The notes under the pieces: model-generated
What the model was told of the DNA's origin: nothing
Seen by the model: only the letters and a program-made list of their open reading frames with translations
The model's database searches: none
Assembly (NCBI GenBank): GCA_937885465.1
Contig: CAKZZM010000043.1
Location: 1-62,217, forward strand
Length of the DNA: 62,217 bases
Reading direction: 5' to 3'
DNA from: an uncultured Bacteroidales bacterium
GTDB taxonomy: Bacteria > Bacteroidota > Bacteroidia > Bacteroidales > Paludibacteraceae
Made by a program: the position numbers and the translations under genes
Shown here: in pieces, positions 24,850 to 33,120 of the stretch
How the letters are laid out: each line of letters starts with the position of its first letter
Numbering within the stretch: the stretch's first letter is position 1

Positions 24850-26157
24850 TTATTCGGCTCGCCGTATGCAGGCTCCTATGGCATTGAGTCGTTGTTCTAT
24901 ATTTTCGTATCCGCGGTCGATTTGGTCGATATGGTCTATTCGGCTGGTGCCTTCTGCCGACATAGCCGCTATAAGCAGAGCGATACCGGCGCGGATATCC
25001 GGCGACACCATATTGTTCTTGCGTAGCGTCATCTTGTGGTCGTGTCCGATAACGACGGCGCGGTGCGGGTCGCAGAGAATAATCTGTGCGCCCATGTCGA
25101 TCAGTTTATCAACGAAGAAGAGTCGGCTCTCAAACATCTTTTGGTGGATCAGTACGGAGCCTTTGGCTTGTGTGGCAACGACGAGAATGACGGAGAGGAG
25201 GTCGGGTGTGAAGCCCGGCCATGGCGCGTCTGCCACGGTCAGGATACTGCCGTCCATAAAGGTGTCAATCTCGTAATGTTCCTGCGCGGGGACATAGATA
25301 TCGTCGCCTCGCTGCTCTAATTTGATACCGAGGCGTTTGAAGACATCGGGTATGATACCGAGGTTGCGATAGGAGGTGTTTTTGATAGTCAGTTCGCTAC
25401 CCGTGATGGCAGCCATGCCGATGAACGAGCCGACCTCAATCATGTCGGGCAGCATAGTGTGTGTGGTGCTGTGCAGTTTGTCCACACCTTCGATGGTGAG
25501 CAGGTTGCTGCCTATGCCGCTTATTTTCGCCCCCATGCCGTTGAGCATTCGGCATAGTTGCTGGATATAAGGTTCGCATGCCGCGTTGTAAATAGTGGTG
25601 GTACCTTGTGCGAGTGTAGCCGCCATAACGATATTGGCGGTACCGGTGACAGAAGCCTCATCTAACTGCATATAGTCGCCTTGCAGGCGTTCGGCATCTA
25701 TGATATATGCCATACGCTCATTGTCGTAGCGCATTTTAGCACCGAGGGTCATCAGTCCGATGAAGTGCGTGTCTAAGCGTCGTCTGCCTATCTGGTCGCC
25801 GCCGGGCTTGGCGTAGCACACATGCCCTAAGCGAGCGAGAAGCGGACCGACGAGCATCACCGACCCGCGCAGTTTGGCGCATTTATTCAAGAACTCCTGC
25901 GTTTCGAGATAATCGACATTGATATTTTTGGCGCGAAAGCGATACATGCCTTTTCTGACACGGTTAATCTGCACGCCTATATCTTGCAAGAGGCTTATAA
26001 GGTTATTGATATCCAAGATATTCGGGATATTATCAATGATAACCTCTTCATCTGTTAGAATAGTAGCACAGAGCACTTGTAGTGCCTCATTTTTCGCGCC
26101 TTGCGGGGTTATGCTTCCGTGCAGTTTATGCCCGCCTTCAACTATAAAAGATGCCAT
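24850..26157 (-). CDS. murA: UDP-N-acetylglucosamine 1-carboxyvinyltransferase, Asp variant
   Basis: The 435-residue enzyme transfers enolpyruvate to UDP-GlcNAc, the first committed step of peptidoglycan synthesis. The N-terminus MASFIVEGGHKLHG and the KNEALQ motif (residues 22-27, with Lys22 and Asn23) are typical, as is RRRLDTH. The residue that is the catalytic, fosfomycin-alkylated cysteine in E. coli (PGGC) is Asp121 here (PGGDQIG; codon GAC at 25,795-25,797). The start is ATG 26,157; a TTG 33 bases upstream would add residues inside a repeat. It follows dapB after a family-4 repeat and precedes murB. Confidence 0.96.
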   Translation of the reverse strand: MASFIVEGGHKLHGSITPQGAKNEALQVLCATILTDEEVIIDNIPNILDINNLISLLQDIGVQINRVRKGMYRFRAKNINVDYLETQEFLNKCAKLRGSVMLVGPLLARLGHVCYAKPGGDQIGRRRLDTHFIGLMTLGAKMRYDNERMAYIIDAERLQGDYMQLDEASVTGTANIVMAATLAQGTTTIYNAACEPYIQQLCRMLNGMGAKISGIGSNLLTIEGVDKLHSTTHTMLPDMIEVGSFIGMAAITGSELTIKNTSYRNLGIIPDVFKRLGIKLEQRGDDIYVPAQEHYEIDTFMDGSILTVADAPWPGFTPDLLSVILVVATQAKGSVLIHQKMFESRLFFVDKLIDMGAQIILCDPHRAVVIGHDHKMTLRKNNMVSPDIRAGIALLIAAMSAEGTSRIDHIDQIDRGYENIEQRLNAIGACIRRAE

Positions 26158-26173
26158 ATCATTTGCAATTCGA

Positions 26174-26235
26174 CCCACAATTACCCACAATTATCCAAAA
26201 ATTAGAATTTTTGGCAAAATAAGCGGGAAACTTTA
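26174..26235 (-). repeat. Family-4 repeat, second copy
   Basis: Two CCCACAATTA-type decamers, then palindrome CCAAAAATT-AG-AATTTTTGG (26195-26214), then CAAAATAAGCGGGAAACTTT, matching the copy at 21,003-21,080. It fills the dapB-murA gap. Confidence 0.85.
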
Positions 26236-26904
26236 GTGAGTTATTATTATTTCGCTGAAATCATGTACGCCTGCTATATTTTCGGTTAGTAGTGCTGCCG
26301 CCACTGCTCCTCGTGCGAATCCTTGTCGGGAGAAGGCCTCATGCCGGAGTGTGAGTCGGTCACATTCGGAGGTGAGGGTAAGCGAATGTGTGCCGGGCAC
26401 TTCTCCTTCTCTAAAGGATGATATCTGCGGTTCGATACCTAAGTTTTGCTTTACTAACTCTCCGATAGTCTTTGCCGTGCCTGAGGGAGCATCGAGTTTG
26501 TGAATGTGGTGTATCTCTTCTATCCGAGGCATATATCCCGCTTCCCGCAGCATTTTCGAGGCGGCTGTTATGGCAGCAAAGAGTGCATTCACGCCTAAGG
26601 AGAAATTGGAAGAGTAGATGAGCGTAGTGCCACAGTCTTCGAAGGTCTTTTTGACTTCCGTGAAGATATCGTTCCATCCCGTTGTGCCTACTACTGCCGC
26701 CTTGAAGTGCCGCGCAATGAAGGGGTAGTTGGAGCGGAACGCCTGCGGCGTGGTGAAATCGATGCAGACGCAGTCTTTGGCAATGGTCGGCTCGGTGGAG
26801 GTGATATCTTCGGATGCTTCGATTAGTTCTATGTTGCGGCGTTTGAGTTCGTCCTCAATCATGTGTCCCATTTTGCCGTAGCCGCTGATGATTACTTTTA
26901 TCAT
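26233..26904 (-). CDS. dapB: 4-hydroxy-tetrahydrodipicolinate reductase
   Basis: The 223-residue protein reduces the DapA product to tetrahydrodipicolinate. It has the dinucleotide-binding GYGKMGHMI (9-17), the FTTP and GTTGW segments, YSSNFSLGVN, and the signature EIHHIHKLDAPSGTAK with the catalytic His/Lys. It is shorter than the E. coli enzyme (about 270), as is normal for Bacteroidetes. Its start overlaps the dapA stop by four bases. Confidence 0.95.
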   Translation of the reverse strand: MIKVIISGYGKMGHMIEDELKRRNIELIEASEDITSTEPTIAKDCVCIDFTTPQAFRSNYPFIARHFKAAVVGTTGWNDIFTEVKKTFEDCGTTLIYSSNFSLGVNALFAAITAASKMLREAGYMPRIEEIHHIHKLDAPSGTAKTIGELVKQNLGIEPQISSFREGEVPGTHSLTLTSECDRLTLRHEAFSRQGFARGAVAAALLTENIAGVHDFSEIIITH

Positions 26905-27776
26905 AATTGTTGCAAGGTGTCGATTATTATTTGTTCTGTTTCGGGAGTGGCAGCGACGAGGGGTAGGCGGAGAGAGCTTTCCATCAGTCCTAAGTGTGCC
27001 ATGGCAAATTTGGCAGGGATGGGGTTAGGCTCAATGAACAGGTTCTCAAACAGTGGCATCAGTCGTTCATTGAGTTGCTGCGCATTGTTGTAGTTCGCCG
27101 CTTTGATGAGTTGCATCAGTTTTGCCATAGTGTCCGGCAAAACATTTGAAGCCACGGATATCACGCCGTCACCGCCGCTTTGCATAATATGCAATGTCTC
27201 AGAGTCGTTGCCGCTTAGCACGGTGAAACCATCGGGCCTGTTTCGGATAATCTTCTGTATCTGTGCCTCATTGCTTGATGCCTCTTTTATGCCGATGATA
27301 TTAGGGATATCTCGTGCCAAGGCGAGGGTGGTGTCTGCCTCAATATTAGCGCCTGTACGCCCGGGCACATTATATAATATTATAGGCTTCGGACTGTTTT
27401 CTGCTATTGTTTTGAAGTATTCGTACATTCCTCTCTGCGGCGGTTTATTGTAGAAAGGAACGACCACAAGAAAGGCATCGGCATCCGACAGCAGGCGGAT
27501 ATTATCTAATGTGGCATTAACGGAGTTGGAGCCTACACCTGCCATCACCGGCAGACCGGCGGCGTGCCTGATGGTAATATCTAACAGCAGTTTTTTCTCG
27601 TTGTCGGATAGGGTGGGTGTCTCGCCCGTTGTGCCTAATGGAACGAGGAAATCAATGCCTGCCGCCACTTGCCTGTCAATGAGCGTGGCGAGAGTCTGAT
27701 AATCAACTTCCCCGCCCTTAAACGGGGTCAGCAATGCCGTTCCGCAACCTTTGAATATATTTAACTTATCGCTCAT
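26901..27776 (-). CDS. dapA: 4-hydroxy-tetrahydrodipicolinate synthase
   Basis: The 291-residue enzyme condenses pyruvate with aspartate semialdehyde. It has the GTTGE(T) pyruvate-binding motif, YNVPGRTG with the catalytic Tyr, and the Schiff-base Lys in GIKEAS. ATG 27,776 is chosen; TTG nine bases upstream falls in a heptamer repeat. The gap to the asd stop is 12 bases and consists of TGAAAGT-type heptamers that also encode the end of Asd. Confidence 0.96.
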   Translation of the reverse strand: MSDKLNIFKGCGTALLTPFKGGEVDYQTLATLIDRQVAAGIDFLVPLGTTGETPTLSDNEKKLLLDITIRHAAGLPVMAGVGSNSVNATLDNIRLLSDADAFLVVVPFYNKPPQRGMYEYFKTIAENSPKPIILYNVPGRTGANIEADTTLALARDIPNIIGIKEASSNEAQIQKIIRNRPDGFTVLSGNDSETLHIMQSGGDGVISVASNVLPDTMAKLMQLIKAANYNNAQQLNERLMPLFENLFIEPNPIPAKFAMAHLGLMESSLRLPLVAATPETEQIIIDTLQQL

Positions 27777-27777
27777 T

Positions 27778-27811
27778 ACTTTCAACTTTCAACTTTCAAC
27801 TTTCAACTTTT
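27778..27811. repeat. Heptanucleotide tandem repeat across the asd-dapA junction
   Basis: Four copies of ACTTTCA (on minus TGAAAGT) plus a partial fifth span the last codons of asd (KLKVES, stop) and the 12-base spacer to the dapA ATG. Because 7 is not a multiple of 3, a change in copy number would change the Asd C-terminus and the spacing. Confidence 0.85.
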
Positions 27812-28802
27812 CCCTTATTGTTTCCGCTATTTGCACGGCGTTGAGAGCAGCACCTTTACGTATCTGATCGCCTGATAGCCATAGTGTTATACCTCTCTCG
27901 TCGGCAAGGTCTTTTCTTACTCGTCCTACGAAGATATTGTCTTTTCCGCTTGTGAAGAGGGGCATAGGGTAGGAGGCAGTGGCGGGGTCGTCTTGCAGTG
28001 TTATTCCGGCGGCACCGGCGAGAGCGGTTTTTACCTCTGCTATGTCAAGTGCTTTTTCCGTCTCTATCCACACAGCCTCAGAGTGTGAGCGCAGGGCAGA
28101 GATGCGAACGCACATAGCAGAGCAGAGGACATCGGAGTGTAGTATCTTGCGTGTCTCGAAGAACATCTTCATCTCCTCCTTGGTGTAATCGTTATCGGTG
28201 AAGATATCTATCTGAGGAATAATATTATACGCCAACTGATAAGGAAATTTATTCACCGTTACGGGTTTGCCTTCGACAATGTCTCTGTACTGCTGTTGCA
28301 ATTCCGCCATAGCTTGTGCTCCTGCGCCGGAGGCGGACTGATAGGTGGCAACATGCAGGCGGGTGATATGCGACAATCGCTCAATAGGTTGGAGAACCGT
28401 CACTAACATTATGGTTGTGCAGTTCGGATTAGCGATGATATTTCTCGGATGGCTGAAGGCATCCTCTGCATTGCACTCCGGCACTACAAGCGGTACATCC
28501 TCGTCCATGCGGAAAGCACTCGAGTTATCAATCATGATAGTGCCGTGCTTGGTGATAGTCTCGGCAAAGGCTTTCGATGTGCTTGCGCCGGCAGATACGA
28601 AAGCGATATCTATATCCTTAAAATCATCGTTATGTTGCAACAGTTGAACGGTATAGTTCACGCCATTGAAGGCATACTGTCGTCCTGCGCTTCTTGTTGA
28701 ACCGAAGAGCAACAACTTGTCCACGGGGAATTGCCGTTCCTCGAGTACTCTCAGAAACTCCTGCCCCACAGCCCCGCTAACACCTACAATAGCTATATTC
28801 AT
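27789..28802 (-). CDS. asd: Aspartate-semialdehyde dehydrogenase
   Basis: The 337-residue enzyme reduces aspartyl phosphate to the semialdehyde, at the branch to lysine, methionine and threonine. It has GVSGAVGQE (7-15) for NADP, the nucleophile in NPNCTT, substrate Arg region, and the catalytic His in RSHSEA. The C-terminus REKLKVES is encoded within a heptamer repeat. The 5' side carries five 11-bp tandem units before the start codon. It follows ddh after about 100 bases. Confidence 0.96.
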   Translation of the reverse strand: MNIAIVGVSGAVGQEFLRVLEERQFPVDKLLLFGSTRSAGRQYAFNGVNYTVQLLQHNDDFKDIDIAFVSAGASTSKAFAETITKHGTIMIDNSSAFRMDEDVPLVVPECNAEDAFSHPRNIIANPNCTTIMLVTVLQPIERLSHITRLHVATYQSASGAGAQAMAELQQQYRDIVEGKPVTVNKFPYQLAYNIIPQIDIFTDNDYTKEEMKMFFETRKILHSDVLCSAMCVRISALRSHSEAVWIETEKALDIAEVKTALAGAAGITLQDDPATASYPMPLFTSGKDNIFVGRVRKDLADERGITLWLSGDQIRKGAALNAVQIAETIREKLKVES

Positions 28803-28812
28803 CTGTTGAAAT

Positions 28813-28867
28813 ACTGTTTAAATACAGTTTAAATGCTGTTTAAATACAGTTTAAATGCTGTTTAAAT
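28813..28867. repeat. 11-bp tandem repeat in the asd leader
   Basis: Five units of (A/G)C(T/A)GTTTAAAT run end to end, alternating ACAGTTTAAAT and GCTGTTTAAAT after a first ACTGTTTAAAT. They begin ten bases from the asd start codon. Each contains TTTAAA, so adjacent units can pair in several registers. Confidence 0.9.
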
Positions 28868-28903
28868 ATTTTTTAATACGTATTATCCGTATGGGATAGA
28901 GTG

Positions 28904-29803
28904 TTACACTAATCTTTCCACCCACTCTTCTCTCTCGCCCGGCAGCATATCCACAACGGGTATCTCGATCATAGTGTAGCACCCGGCTTGCAGGCGCATA
29001 GAGGCGCGGGCTACATTGACGAGAATTTGTGCGGTGAGAGCAGGGTTATTAATCTTCATATTGAACTCAAACAGTTGATTATGCGTTTTGCCCGACACCC
29101 CCTTGCGCACTAAGTTAACGCCGTGCCCTACATCATTGAGGCCTTTTACGCAACGGACTTGCTCGACATGCGTCTCGTCGTGAACGAAATATGGGTCGTT
29201 TTTTATCTTTTGCTCAATGCGTGCAAAATCGGCGTTCTCCTCCGCCTCTACATACACCATTCGGCGATGGATACCCGTTCCGAGTGGTATAGTAACGCTG
29301 AGGGCGTCTCTCACGCCTTCAATAGAGCGGACAGCGACGCTGTGTCCCATGGAGCGCCCCGGACCGAAATTGGTGTAGGTCAGTCCTTTGGGCGCCATGC
29401 TTTCCACAAGTGCCCTGACGATACTGTCAGACCCAGGGTCCCAACCGGCACTGATGACACTTACTGCCCCGCTTTGTTTGGCAATAGTATCGAGAGTAAG
29501 GCGTAAGGTAGCCACCTGAGTGTGGATATCGAAGGAGTCAACAGTGTTGATTCCGAGGGGAAGAATAGCTTTGGCATACTCTTCTACGCTGCGGGAAGGG
29601 ACGGCGAGTATAGCAACATCAACCCCCTCTAACTCGCGGATATCTTTCACTATCTTGTAATCCTCTAACTCTTTCGGACGGTTCTCGTCGCCACGACGAC
29701 GTACTATGCCTGCAACCTCAAAGTCGGGGGCTTCGAGAAGGGCTTCCAAGGTATATCTACCTATATTGCCATAACCTACAACGGCGGTTCTAATCTTTTT
29801 CAT
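28904..29803 (-). CDS. ddh: meso-Diaminopimelate dehydrogenase
   Basis: The 299-residue enzyme makes meso-diaminopimelate from tetrahydrodipicolinate, ammonia and NADPH in one step, replacing the four-enzyme acyl routes. It has the Rossmann motif VVGYGNIGRYT (9-19), DSFDIH, SAGWDPGSDS and the C-terminal NPALTAQILV. Length is usual. Together with the flanking lysC, lysA, asd, dapA and dapB it completes the pathway from aspartate to lysine within this locus. It lies 12 bases after lysA. Confidence 0.95.
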   Translation of the reverse strand: MKKIRTAVVGYGNIGRYTLEALLEAPDFEVAGIVRRRGDENRPKELEDYKIVKDIRELEGVDVAILAVPSRSVEEYAKAILPLGINTVDSFDIHTQVATLRLTLDTIAKQSGAVSVISAGWDPGSDSIVRALVESMAPKGLTYTNFGPGRSMGHSVAVRSIEGVRDALSVTIPLGTGIHRRMVYVEAEENADFARIEQKIKNDPYFVHDETHVEQVRCVKGLNDVGHGVNLVRKGVSGKTHNQLFEFNMKINNPALTAQILVNVARASMRLQAGCYTMIEIPVVDMLPGEREEWVERLV

Positions 29804-29815
29804 AAAATGTTGTAT

Positions 29816-30988
29816 TTAAGAGTTTAAATTGTCGTCACTGAAAAATGCTTTCGGGAGGGGTCGGCAGTTGAAGTGTGAAGCCATGGACTCGCCGTATGCG
29901 CCTGCGCTGCGGATAGCGATATAGTCGCCTCTGTGGCAGCGGTTGAGCATTACTGACTTACCAAACACATCGGAATGTTCGCTGATAGGTCCTACAACAT
30001 CATATTCCTGCTCAGGTTCATCGGATGTGATGTTCTCAATGCGGTGGTAGGCACTATATAGAGCGGGGCGGATCAGTTCGGTCATGCTGCCGTCTATGAT
30101 AGCGAAATTATGGTGCAACCCTTCTTTGACATACAGCACCTTGGAGATAAGTGCGCCGCACGGGGCAACGATACTTCGTCCTAACTCGAAGTGAATGGGC
30201 AAGTCGGTACGCAGGTGCTTCTTGAAGACCTGAAAATACGAGGTGAAATCTGCCACAGGACGGTGGTTAGGGTGCTCATATTCGATGCCTAACCCGCCGC
30301 CGACATTGATATCTTTGATGGTTACCTGCATCGTCTTGAGCAGTTCGAGGCACTGATTGATGCGGTTGCAGAGAGGGATATAGTCGCTCGTGTCCAAGAT
30401 CTGCGTGCCGATATGGAAATGCAGACCGCATAGTCTGACGGAGCGCATCTTCTTGGCTGCCGTGACGGCATCCGCCAACATAGAGTGGTGAATACCGAAT
30501 TTGTTTTCTGTCATGCCCGTAGTAACATTGGCGTAGGAATAAGCTCCCATATCGGGGTTTACTCGAAAACTGAACGAAGCCCTCTTCTTCATTGAAGTCG
30601 CTATCTCGTTAATAACCTCGAGTTCGGCAACCGACTCCACATTGAACCGCCCGATGCCGAGCGACACTGCAAGACGGATATCTTCTTCTCTCTTGCCAAC
30701 GCCGGTGAAGACTATTGCCGAAGGGGGAATGCCGGCGTTCAGTGCAAAACGTATCTCGCCGCCCGTTGCGCAGTCGGCACCGAGACCGTAATGTGCGATG
30801 ATATTAAGAAGTTCCGGATTGAAGTTAGCCTTCAGAGCAAAGTGAACCTGCTTGATATTCGCCGTTTCGTATGTAGAGGTGAGGGCATTGCCCAACTCCG
30901 CTAAGGTAGTGCGGAGCAGGTTGATGTCATAATAATAGAACGGGGTCCTTTCAGACGCAAATTTTTCTATCGGGAATGAGCCTTTCAT
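29816..30988 (-). CDS. lysA: Diaminopimelate decarboxylase
   Basis: The 390-residue PLP enzyme decarboxylates meso-diaminopimelate to lysine. The PLP Lys is in HFALKAN (about 49-55), with FHIGTQ, the Gly-rich GGGLGIEY phosphate site, and the C-terminal SAGAYGESM barrel residues. Family III decarboxylases for ornithine look similar, but the gene context supports LysA. The start overlaps the aspartokinase stop by four bases. Confidence 0.94.
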   Translation of the reverse strand: MKGSFPIEKFASERTPFYYYDINLLRTTLAELGNALTSTYETANIKQVHFALKANFNPELLNIIAHYGLGADCATGGEIRFALNAGIPPSAIVFTGVGKREEDIRLAVSLGIGRFNVESVAELEVINEIATSMKKRASFSFRVNPDMGAYSYANVTTGMTENKFGIHHSMLADAVTAAKKMRSVRLCGLHFHIGTQILDTSDYIPLCNRINQCLELLKTMQVTIKDINVGGGLGIEYEHPNHRPVADFTSYFQVFKKHLRTDLPIHFELGRSIVAPCGALISKVLYVKEGLHHNFAIIDGSMTELIRPALYSAYHRIENITSDEPEQEYDVVGPISEHSDVFGKSVMLNRCHRGDYIAIRSAGAYGESMASHFNCRPLPKAFFSDDNLNS

Positions 30989-32301
30989 AAGTCAAAGAGT
31001 TGCTTGCTTAATGCCGTTAGTGTCTGCACCTTATCTTCTTCTCGGATAAGGCAGGATATATTGTTGTTACTACCGCCGTAAGAGACCATGCGTACGGGTA
31101 TATCTTTGAGTGCTGTCATCACTTGCGACTCGAAGCCGCGGTTGCTCCAGTGCATATCGCCCACAACGCAGACGATGCACATATCGAGGTCAACACTGAC
31201 GGTGCCGTATCGCTTGAGGTCGTGCACTATATCGTTGAGGTAGCGGGTGTCATCGATAGTAACGGTTACGCCCACTTCTGAGGTGCAAACCATATCGATA
31301 GAGGTTTGGTAACTCTCGAAAATCTCGAACACCTTACGAAGGAAGCCGTGTGCGAGAAGCATCCTCGACGATTGGATTTTTATTGCCACGATATTATCTT
31401 TGGCAGCCACGGCTTTTATCTTTCCGTGGTCGAATTGATTGTCGATTAGTGTGCCGGGTGCATCGGGTGCCATTGTGTTGAGCAGGCGGACCGGCACATT
31501 AGCCTCGTGGGCGGGCAGGATGCAGGTGGGGTGCAGTATCTTCGCTCCGAAATAGGCGAGTTCGGCAGCCTCGTCGAAATGCAGATGTCGGACGGCGGTG
31601 GTGTTATTGACAATGCGGGGGTCGTTGTTATGCAGACCATCGATGTCCGTCCATATCTCTATCTCCTCTGCTTGCACCGCTGCCCCGATGAGGCAGGCGG
31701 TGTAGTCAGACCCGCCTCGCTTGAGGTTATCAACCTCCTCATTAGCGTTCATACATATATACCCTTGCGTAAGATAGAGGTCGGCATCGGGGGCATCGCT
31801 CAGCAGGTGCATGAGTGAGGTTCTTATCTTGTCGGCATCGGGCTCGCCTCGTCTGTTAAGGCGCATAAAGGAGAGGGCGGGAAGAAGGCATACATTAGTG
31901 CCATGCTCCCTGAGGCAGCCTGCGAAAAGAAAGGTGGAAATAAGTTCGCCCTGCGAAAGGATGATGCGCTCTTGCGGTTCGCGGAAGTTAATTTTTGTGA
32001 AAGAAGAAAGATAGGCGAAAGTCTCGTTGATGAAGTTAAGTGCATTATCCTTATATTCTTTTGTGGAGTAAAGTTCTTCCACAACGGAGATATATTTATT
32101 TTTCATCTCGCCGATGAGTGCTAACGCACCTTTCGCATCGCGGTTATATAGGCAGCGGCTTATCTCAACAAGGGTATTCGTCGTGCCGGACATAGCGGAG
32201 AGAACCACTATGTTCTTGCCGGCAGGAGTGATGATTTTCTCCACTTCTTTGAAGCGTTGCGCACTTCCGACGGATGTACCTCCAAATTTTAGCACTTTCA
32301 T
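30985..32301 (-). CDS. lysC: Aspartokinase, lysine-type (class III)
   Basis: The 438-residue enzyme phosphorylates aspartate. It begins MKVLKFGGTSVGS, has GGSDYTA and WTDIDG in the kinase domain and two ACT domains (about 300-438, with VTVTIDD and SNNNISCLI). It is a stand-alone kinase without a homoserine dehydrogenase domain, which suits a lysine-dedicated, lysine-inhibited enzyme. It starts 19 bases after the M15-like gene. No lysine riboswitch was seen upstream. Confidence 0.94.
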   Translation of the reverse strand: MKVLKFGGTSVGSAQRFKEVEKIITPAGKNIVVLSAMSGTTNTLVEISRCLYNRDAKGALALIGEMKNKYISVVEELYSTKEYKDNALNFINETFAYLSSFTKINFREPQERIILSQGELISTFLFAGCLREHGTNVCLLPALSFMRLNRRGEPDADKIRTSLMHLLSDAPDADLYLTQGYICMNANEEVDNLKRGGSDYTACLIGAAVQAEEIEIWTDIDGLHNNDPRIVNNTTAVRHLHFDEAAELAYFGAKILHPTCILPAHEANVPVRLLNTMAPDAPGTLIDNQFDHGKIKAVAAKDNIVAIKIQSSRMLLAHGFLRKVFEIFESYQTSIDMVCTSEVGVTVTIDDTRYLNDIVHDLKRYGTVSVDLDMCIVCVVGDMHWSNRGFESQVMTALKDIPVRMVSYGGSNNNISCLIREEDKVQTLTALSKQLFDL

Positions 32302-32320
32302 GGCGATTGCTTATCATTTA

Positions 32321-33091
32321 TTATTGCCTTGATGTGATATGGAAGCAGGCTTGTTTGTATTCATATTTGACATATACGAGTCCGGCGCGTTGAGCATTGA
32401 GCAGTGCTTGTCCGAGTACGAGTTTCAGGTTCTCTTCGGTCATATAATCGGGCGAGGGGTCTGCCTTATCGAAGCGCTTATAGGTAATATCGAAGGTGGT
32501 GGCATAGCAGTGTGCGGAGTTTTCGGAGGCGTTGATATTGCCGCTCTTGCGCAGTTGCTGCACGCTCTCTTGCGTGCGCAGGACTGAGGTGACGATAAAG
32601 CGGTAGTGCGGCAGGTTATTGCGTTCGAGGATATCGGCGAAGTCGGCTGCTATGGCGTCAAGACTGCGGGCGGCACCTTTGGTGAGGTAGGGCAGAGAAT
32701 GACTAAGGTCGTCCACCTTATAATTCTTGCAGGTGCTGATCTTCACTAATCTGCCACGCATCTGTTCCACCTCTTTGCTGTTTTTCGGCGGCGCGGGCAG
32801 ACCATTGGCTTTGGCTGCTTTCAGGTGCTTCTCGTTGAGATGGTTGAAATGGGTGGCGTATGCGATGTTACGCCCGGGATAGGAGACAAGCCTGCCTTGC
32901 CGGCTCTCTGCTATAGGTTGGTCGTACTGACGCAGTTTATGCTGCCAAGTGCTGATAAGAGCGATGAGGGTGGTTACCACTACGGTGCCAATAATAAGCC
33001 AGCCCAACCACCGAGGCGGTCGGGCTGACACACGGATAACACGTTTCTTCGTGTTATGCTTCTTCGTGTTATTTTTTGTTGCGGGCAACAT
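32321..33091 (-). CDS. DUF5715-type, M15-like metallopeptidase, membrane-anchored
   Basis: The 256-residue protein has a basic cytosolic N-terminus with a repeated NTKK string, one membrane helix (about 30-48), and an extracytoplasmic domain whose wording (SVLRTQESVQQLRKSGNIN, SAHCYATTFDI, CFHIT) matches the DUF5715 / D-Ala-D-Ala peptidase M15 fold. Candidate zinc ligands are His194, Asp201 and His251. A role in trimming peptidoglycan stem peptides is inferred and suits the neighbouring dap/mur genes. It ends 19 bases before lysC. Confidence 0.83.
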   Translation of the reverse strand: MLPATKNNTKKHNTKKRVIRVSARPPRWLGWLIIGTVVVTTLIALISTWQHKLRQYDQPIAESRQGRLVSYPGRNIAYATHFNHLNEKHLKAAKANGLPAPPKNSKEVEQMRGRLVKISTCKNYKVDDLSHSLPYLTKGAARSLDAIAADFADILERNNLPHYRFIVTSVLRTQESVQQLRKSGNINASENSAHCYATTFDITYKRFDKADPSPDYMTEENLKLVLGQALLNAQRAGLVYVKYEYKQACFHITSRQ

Positions 33092-33120
33092 TTCTCAACT
33101 CTCCAATAGCCCTGCGGGCA

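Noticed and set aside
32302..32320. Lysine riboswitch in front of lysC
   Set aside because: Only 19 bases separate lysC from the upstream gene; no room or structure for an aptamer.
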